Source: Caprimulgus europaeus
Taxonomy: Eukaryota; Chordata; Aves; Caprimulgiformes; Caprimulgidae
Direction: 5' to 3'
NCBI GenBank assembly: GCA_907165065.1
Contig: OU015528.1
Coordinates: forward strand, 46,119,515 to 46,183,514
DNA length: 64,000 nt
A program made the position numbers and the translations under genes. Shown piece after piece: positions 1-64,000 of this stretch (positions are counted from its first letter, which is position 1; each line of letters opens with the position of its first letter). A model generated the notes under the pieces. It searched no databases. It worked only from the letters and a program-made list of their open reading frames with translations, and had not been told where the DNA came from.

Positions 1-797
1 AGGTTCAGGCAAGTGCAGTTTGATTTTTGAAAGTACAAGGGTAGGCATATTTCAGTACTACTATTGTTCCTGAAGTATTAACAGGATTAGCTGCATACAT
101 TCTTATCAAATGCAGTATTGCAAAGATTAATAGGAGATACTACTATGGAGTCAGTTTTTCTTGTTACAATACATTATGATTTTGCAATTTACAGTATGAA
201 CCATAATTGTACTGTGTATGTAAAAAAAATATTCAATAAAAGATGTTGTGATTTACAGTGGGAAAACAAGGTTGTTGCAATTATTTAAAAAGATATCAAA
301 TTTCATCTGGTCTTGGATGCTTCAGAAGCACAGAAGGTGGCTCTGCCTGTGAGGTGGTAAACTTTCTGCAGCCTGCTACACAGGAAAATGCTGAGTTGAA
401 AGATCTTTTGGACCTAAGCTTTTTCCTTCCAGTTGGTGTATGCTGCAGTCTTGGAACTTTCCAGCTTAGATTTTCCACATCACACTAAAGAGATACCTAA
501 GCTGTCTTTGCACAGAGCCAGCTTGGATCCAGCAGGATTTGTTAAAAAGGACTGTGTCAGTAGGGTTTGAAAAGTGCTGTGCTTTTGTGTACCTGAACTG
601 TCACTGGAAACAGTATTGCTGTGTGTGCCTGAACTAACAAGCCCTGCTAGCCATGAGCAGAGAGCTAGGCTGGGTGTCTCAGTTCAAAGCATGGCTCCTT
701 CATAAACTGGAAAAAAAGTCCCATGGATAATGGAGAGTTGACTATGAAATGTCTCTTGTTAACGTGTTCCTGTCAACTTCTCATTTGCATCTTGCAG
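1..797 (+). other. UTP20: UTP20 intron, 5' side cut by window edge
   Basis: This stretch lies upstream of the first recognisable UTP20 exon and ends in the acceptor at 796-797. I translated it in all frames against what I remember of the preceding part of UTP20 and found no match with proper splice sites. No CR1 or simple repeat stands out. The exons for the N-terminal region must lie left of the window. Confidence 0.7.
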
Positions 798-55742
<54,945 letters not shown>

Positions 55743-55995
55743 AAAGGCTTTTCCTTCCTGGAGGATTAATTTATAAAAACTAATTTCAAACTAAAGAACT
55801 AATTAGTGTTTAAAAAAAAAAATTTACATATTTTTATTGTATTTATTAGTATTTTTCATGTCTTCTTTTTCATCTAGGATCTTATAAACAAAAGCTTTTC
55901 AATTTTCTTCCAGACCTGCCTATTTACCAGAGCATGTACAGTTGAATGGACAACCACCATGAGCTTTTATAATAAATCTTACTTCAGTTCTAAAA
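55743..55995 (+). other. UTP20: UTP20 3' UTR
   Basis: AT-rich sequence from the stop to the likely cleavage site. It is short, about 250 bases. The end is estimated from the AATAAA at 55,971 and the GT-rich stretch (GTTATGTGATGACTG) after it. Confidence 0.75.
55971..55976 (+). terminator. UTP20: UTP20 polyadenylation signal AATAAA
   Basis: Canonical AATAAA about 230 bases after the stop, followed by a GU-rich downstream element at about 56,000-56,035. No better signal was seen. Confidence 0.8.
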
Positions 55996-56431
55996 GATGG
56001 GTTATGTGATGACTGCATTCGTGCCTGTGAATGTCCTCCCTCTGAGCGAGAAAGCAGTCTGCCTCCTGACTTCGACTTGTCTTTCAGTTTCTGCAGCCCA
56101 TACTGAGCAACTTAACTGCCCTTTCAGTACAGGAATAACAGCTCATGAAGGTGGAAGTTAAATTCAAATGACGGCCCTGGCACATCAGGGCAGTAGGTGG
56201 CTACTGAAGACATTTTTTCCTTTCAGAAAACTCATGCTGGGTTACCAGCCAGAGGTGCACTGTTCATCTCTGCTGGACTTTACTGTAACAGCCTAGCCCA
56301 CGCTGAAGGTTATGCTGTGTAACATCGGCTTAAGGAAATCTCTTTAAATGCTCAGCAGTTAGAACTGGCATGACTTGGACTTGGTTCTGTAAGCCATCGG
56401 CCTCGAGCAAGCAACACACTGACGTACGAGT
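55996..56431. other. Short intergenic gap between convergent genes
   Basis: About 435 bases between the two estimated 3' ends, with the downstream elements of both genes. No gene or repeat was seen. A sharp transcription stop is needed here to avoid antisense overlap (inference). Confidence 0.6.
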
Positions 56432-56775
56432 ACAGCTGACAGTTCCAGATTTTATTAGTGTTTTAATTACACGAATATAGTAGCCACTCAAACTTAAAAC
56501 CACTGAAAGGGGAGGAACAAAAAAAAAAACTCCAAGCCAGTAAGACTGTCATACAAATTAACATAAGAACATCCTTTAAACAGAAAGAAATGGAGTAGCA
56601 TAATGTACACAGCCAGTCACTTGGTTCTGTTTTACAATTCAAGAGAGGCAACCACATTACAGGAGTCAAACTCAAATTTGTCTTATTTACAAATATTTGT
56701 GGCCTGAAAATACTTGACTGCAGAAAGAGGGATGCTGGATATAGCTGAAACTTCTTTGCAGTGGTCAGCTTTGCA
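56432..56775 (-). other. ARL1: ARL1 3' UTR
   Basis: Runs from the ARL1 stop codon down to the estimated cleavage site below the polyadenylation signal at 56,451-56,456. It contains an A-rich run near 56,520-56,530. Confidence 0.7.
56451..56456 (-). terminator. ARL1: ARL1 polyadenylation signal AATAAA
   Basis: TTTATT on the + strand is AATAAA on the - strand. A TG-rich stretch (GTGTGTTGCTTGC on the - strand) follows about 35 bases downstream, as expected for a cleavage site near 56,432. Confidence 0.75.
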
Positions 56776-61860
<5,085 letters not shown>

Positions 61861-62580
61861 CATAGAATCATAGAATGGTTTGGGCTGGAAGGGACCTTAA
61901 AGACCATCCAGTTCCAACCCCCCTGCCATGAGCAGGGACACCTTCCACTAGACCAGGTTGCTCAAAGCCTCATCCAGCCTGGCCTTGAACACTTCCAGGG
62001 AGGGGGCAGCCACAACTTCCCTGGGCAACCTGTTCCAGTGTCTCACCACCCACACAGTGAAGACTTTATTCCTAATATCCAATCTAAACCTCCCCTCTTC
62101 CAGATTAAAACCATTACCTCATGTCCTACCACTACCTGTCCTTGTAAAAAGTCCCTCCCAGCCTTCCTGTAGCCCCTTCAGGTACTGGAAGCTGCTATAA
62201 GATCTCCCCAGAGCCTTCTCTTTTCCTGGCTGAACAGTTCCACGTCTCTCAGCCTGTCCTCACAGGAGAGGTGCTCCAGCCCTGGCATCATCCTCGTGGC
62301 CTCCTCTGGACTCGTTCTAACCGATCCACGTCTCTCTTGTGTTGGGGACTCCAGAACTGGACACAGAACTCCAGGTGGGGCCTTACGGGGGCGGAGCAGA
62401 GGGGGAGAATCACCTCCCTTGACCTGCTGGCCACGCTTCTCTTGATGCAGCCCAGGACACGGTTATTTGCCTTCTGGGCTGCAAGTGCACATTGACGGCT
62501 CATGTTGAACTTCTCATCCATCACCACTCCCAAGTCCTTCTCTTCAGAGCTGGTCTCAAGCCACTGATCACCCAGCCTGT
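61861..62580 (-). mobile_element. CR1 LINE, 3' fragment, - orientation
   Basis: About 720 bp. The + strand begins CATAGAATCATAGAATGG, and the - strand reads through CR1 ORF2 remains such as [20 protein letters not shown] and [15 protein letters not shown]. Among the least diverged CR1 copies here, but truncated at the 5' end and out of frame. It has the same orientation as ARL1 and lies in its first intron. Confidence 0.95.
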
Positions 62581-62636
62581 GACATGTTAAGTCACAGTGT
62601 CACATGTAACTGTAACATGTTAAGTCACAGTCCATT
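62581..62636. repeat. Short direct repeat beside CR1
   Basis: ACATGTTAAGTCACAGT occurs twice about 35 bases apart, directly after the 5' end of the CR1. A local duplication. Confidence 0.8.
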
Positions 62637-63590
62637 ACAAACTACAAAGCTGCACTAAGTTAAGTACATCAATTCTACAGAGAAGTCTAGAAGCCGATTT
62701 TACTATTTTTTTTTCTTTTTTTCCAAAACTGGCTTGCCCTAACATTTATTTTATTCTTCAAATGCATGTAGAGTACTTTAGCCAGACTAATAGTATTCAT
62801 TCTACACTTAAACATTTAATGTTCTAAGCCAGTAGCAATGACATTTTTTCCAATTATTTTTATAACAAATATATCTAACTCTAAATAATAATTCTGTAAA
62901 TCCACCTAAACCCTGTAAAAGGTAATGAATCAGCAAACAAGCTAGAATCACATCTGATAAATACATCAGAGAAGAGACAAATTAGAGAAGAACTGCAACC
63001 AAAATCCTATTGAAAGAATTTCTGAAAAAATTATTCCCTCTATTTGCCTTTCTAGGCATCTGTGATGACTTTCCAGAGAAAGGAGGGAGCAATGAGCTGC
63101 ATGTTTATGCATAAGGAGGAATTCAAACTGCTAGCAGGTTGCTTTACTTCTTCTAAGCCCATGCCACCACAGAAGCCATGCAGATCACAGACCTGGCAAA
63201 CAAAGAGAAGGTACCAGGGGCCCTCTGTCGCCAGTCTGCACAGTGCTGCTCCAGGCACTGCTTGCTGTGAGACAGGCAAATAACCTAAACGGAGCAGAGC
63301 TGCAAAAGGCCTTTCAACAGAACCACGTCAGGCTGGAGGCTGCTGTGGAGGCCTATGAGATGGTAACTCTTTCCTCTCAGTCAGTAACTCTGCTTACTGA
63401 CAGACACCCCTCATGCCCCTTTTTATACACCAAAACGCCTCTCCGCAGTAAAACACTGTCCAGACGCCGCCTGCAATAGCACAGGCTTATGTTAATCACC
63501 TCACGTAGATTCAGGGCCTCTTAGTATTGCCTCTTCTTTGGTTACTATTCTACACAGCTTCCTTTCATAATTAATTCCTTATCAGCAACC
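62637..63590. other. Non-coding stretch between CR1 and CpG island
   Basis: AT-rich to 63,000, then mixed. Short open frames on both strands but no resemblance to known proteins. It probably belongs to ARL1 intron 1. Confidence 0.5.
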
Positions 63591-63619
63591 CATTACCTAC
63601 CGGAACGAGGTTAATTCAA

Positions 63620-64000
63620 AGTCTGAGGAGCACGGCAGCATTTCGATCCGTGACCAAACGCCACCGCGCAGCAGCACCGCACGGCGAACGCCGCCCGGCA
63701 GCACTCCAGCAGCAGCAGCCCGGGCCACCCCCCCGCTCGGAACCCGACCGCCGGCAGCACCCGGCCGGCCGGGCCCGCCCCGTGTTACCAGCTCAGGCTG
63801 AAGGCCGGTGGGCAGCAACCGCGCCCGGGCCGGCCGCCCCACGCCCCGCTTCCCGCCGCCTGCGGGCACAGCGGGCAGTCAGGAGGGGATGCCCCCGCCC
63901 CGTCCCACACCGATCCGGGCCGACACTCAGCGGACCCGTAGCCCCCTCCCCCGCCCCACAGGCCGCGGGCTGTTGGGGGGGGACGTCGGGACCCCTCGCG
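63620..64000 (-). promoter_or_regulatory. ARL1: CpG island, probable ARL1 promoter region
   Basis: GC content and CpG density rise sharply from about 63,620 to the window end. There are several GC boxes (CCGCCC near 63,691; CCCGCCCC near 63,774, 63,893 and 63,949). Its position upstream of ARL1 exon 2 fits a housekeeping promoter. The transcription start was not identified. The island is cut by the window edge. Confidence 0.7.

Noticed and set aside
258..488. Open frame upstream of exon W1 that might be an earlier UTP20 exon
   Set aside because: Neither this frame nor the others gives the expected UTP20 residues, and no acceptor-donor pair in the right phase bounds it.
63597..63869. A 90-codon - strand frame rich in Pro, Gly, Arg and Ala
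   Set aside because: Such frames arise in CpG islands by base composition. It is not in the ARL1 frame and has no recognised domain.

Overview
The window is vertebrate nuclear DNA, most likely from a bird. It has interrupted genes with GT..AG introns, no dense prokaryote-like coding, and several CR1 LINE fragments, two of which carry the typical tail built on ATTCTRTG-like units. CR1 is also common in crocodilians and turtles; compact introns and several young CR1 copies favour a bird. I cannot name the species.

Two genes fill the window, tail to tail. UTP20 (also called DRIM; small-subunit processome component 20) lies on the + strand from the left edge to about 55,995. The window cuts off its 5' end. 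I placed 52 coding exons (called W1-W52 here, by order in the window and not by true exon number). They join without a frame break into 7,206 nt, that is 2,401 residues plus the stop at 55,740-55,742. From my recollection of human UTP20 (about 2,785 residues), roughly the first 14 percent is missing to the left. ARL1 (ADP-ribosylation factor-like 1, a Golgi small GTPase) lies on the - strand from about 61,425 down to about 56,430. Five coding exons give 542 nt; adding the four bases ATGG expected from exon 1 gives exactly 181 codons plus a stop, the normal ARL1 size. The two polyadenylation signals face each other about 475 bp apart. The UTP20-ARL1 tail-to-tail arrangement is also found in human.

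Layout: 1-797, UTP20 intron; 798-18,489, exons W1-W17 with an old CR1 at 2.6-3.3 kb; 18,490-23,073, one large intron loaded with two CR1 copies in opposite orientation, one with a nested insert; 23,074-55,742, exons W18-W52 with CR1 fragments at 38.5 and 45 kb; 55,743-56,775, both 3' UTRs and a short intergenic gap; 56,776-61,425, ARL1 with a 1,000-bp polypurine minisatellite in one intron (58,088-59,087); 61,861-62,580, another CR1; about 63,620-64,000, a CpG island that is probably the ARL1 promoter region.

UTP20 builds the small ribosomal subunit in the nucleolus and ARL1 directs trans-Golgi traffic, so their closeness does not imply a joint function. I found no convincing undescribed system. 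The best items for a second look are the ARL1-intron polypurine tract, the inverted CR1 pair in the large UTP20 intron, several small tandem duplications (one duplicating a likely branch point), a shared unidentified motif at 47.7 and 48.6 kb, and the unresolved first exon of ARL1.
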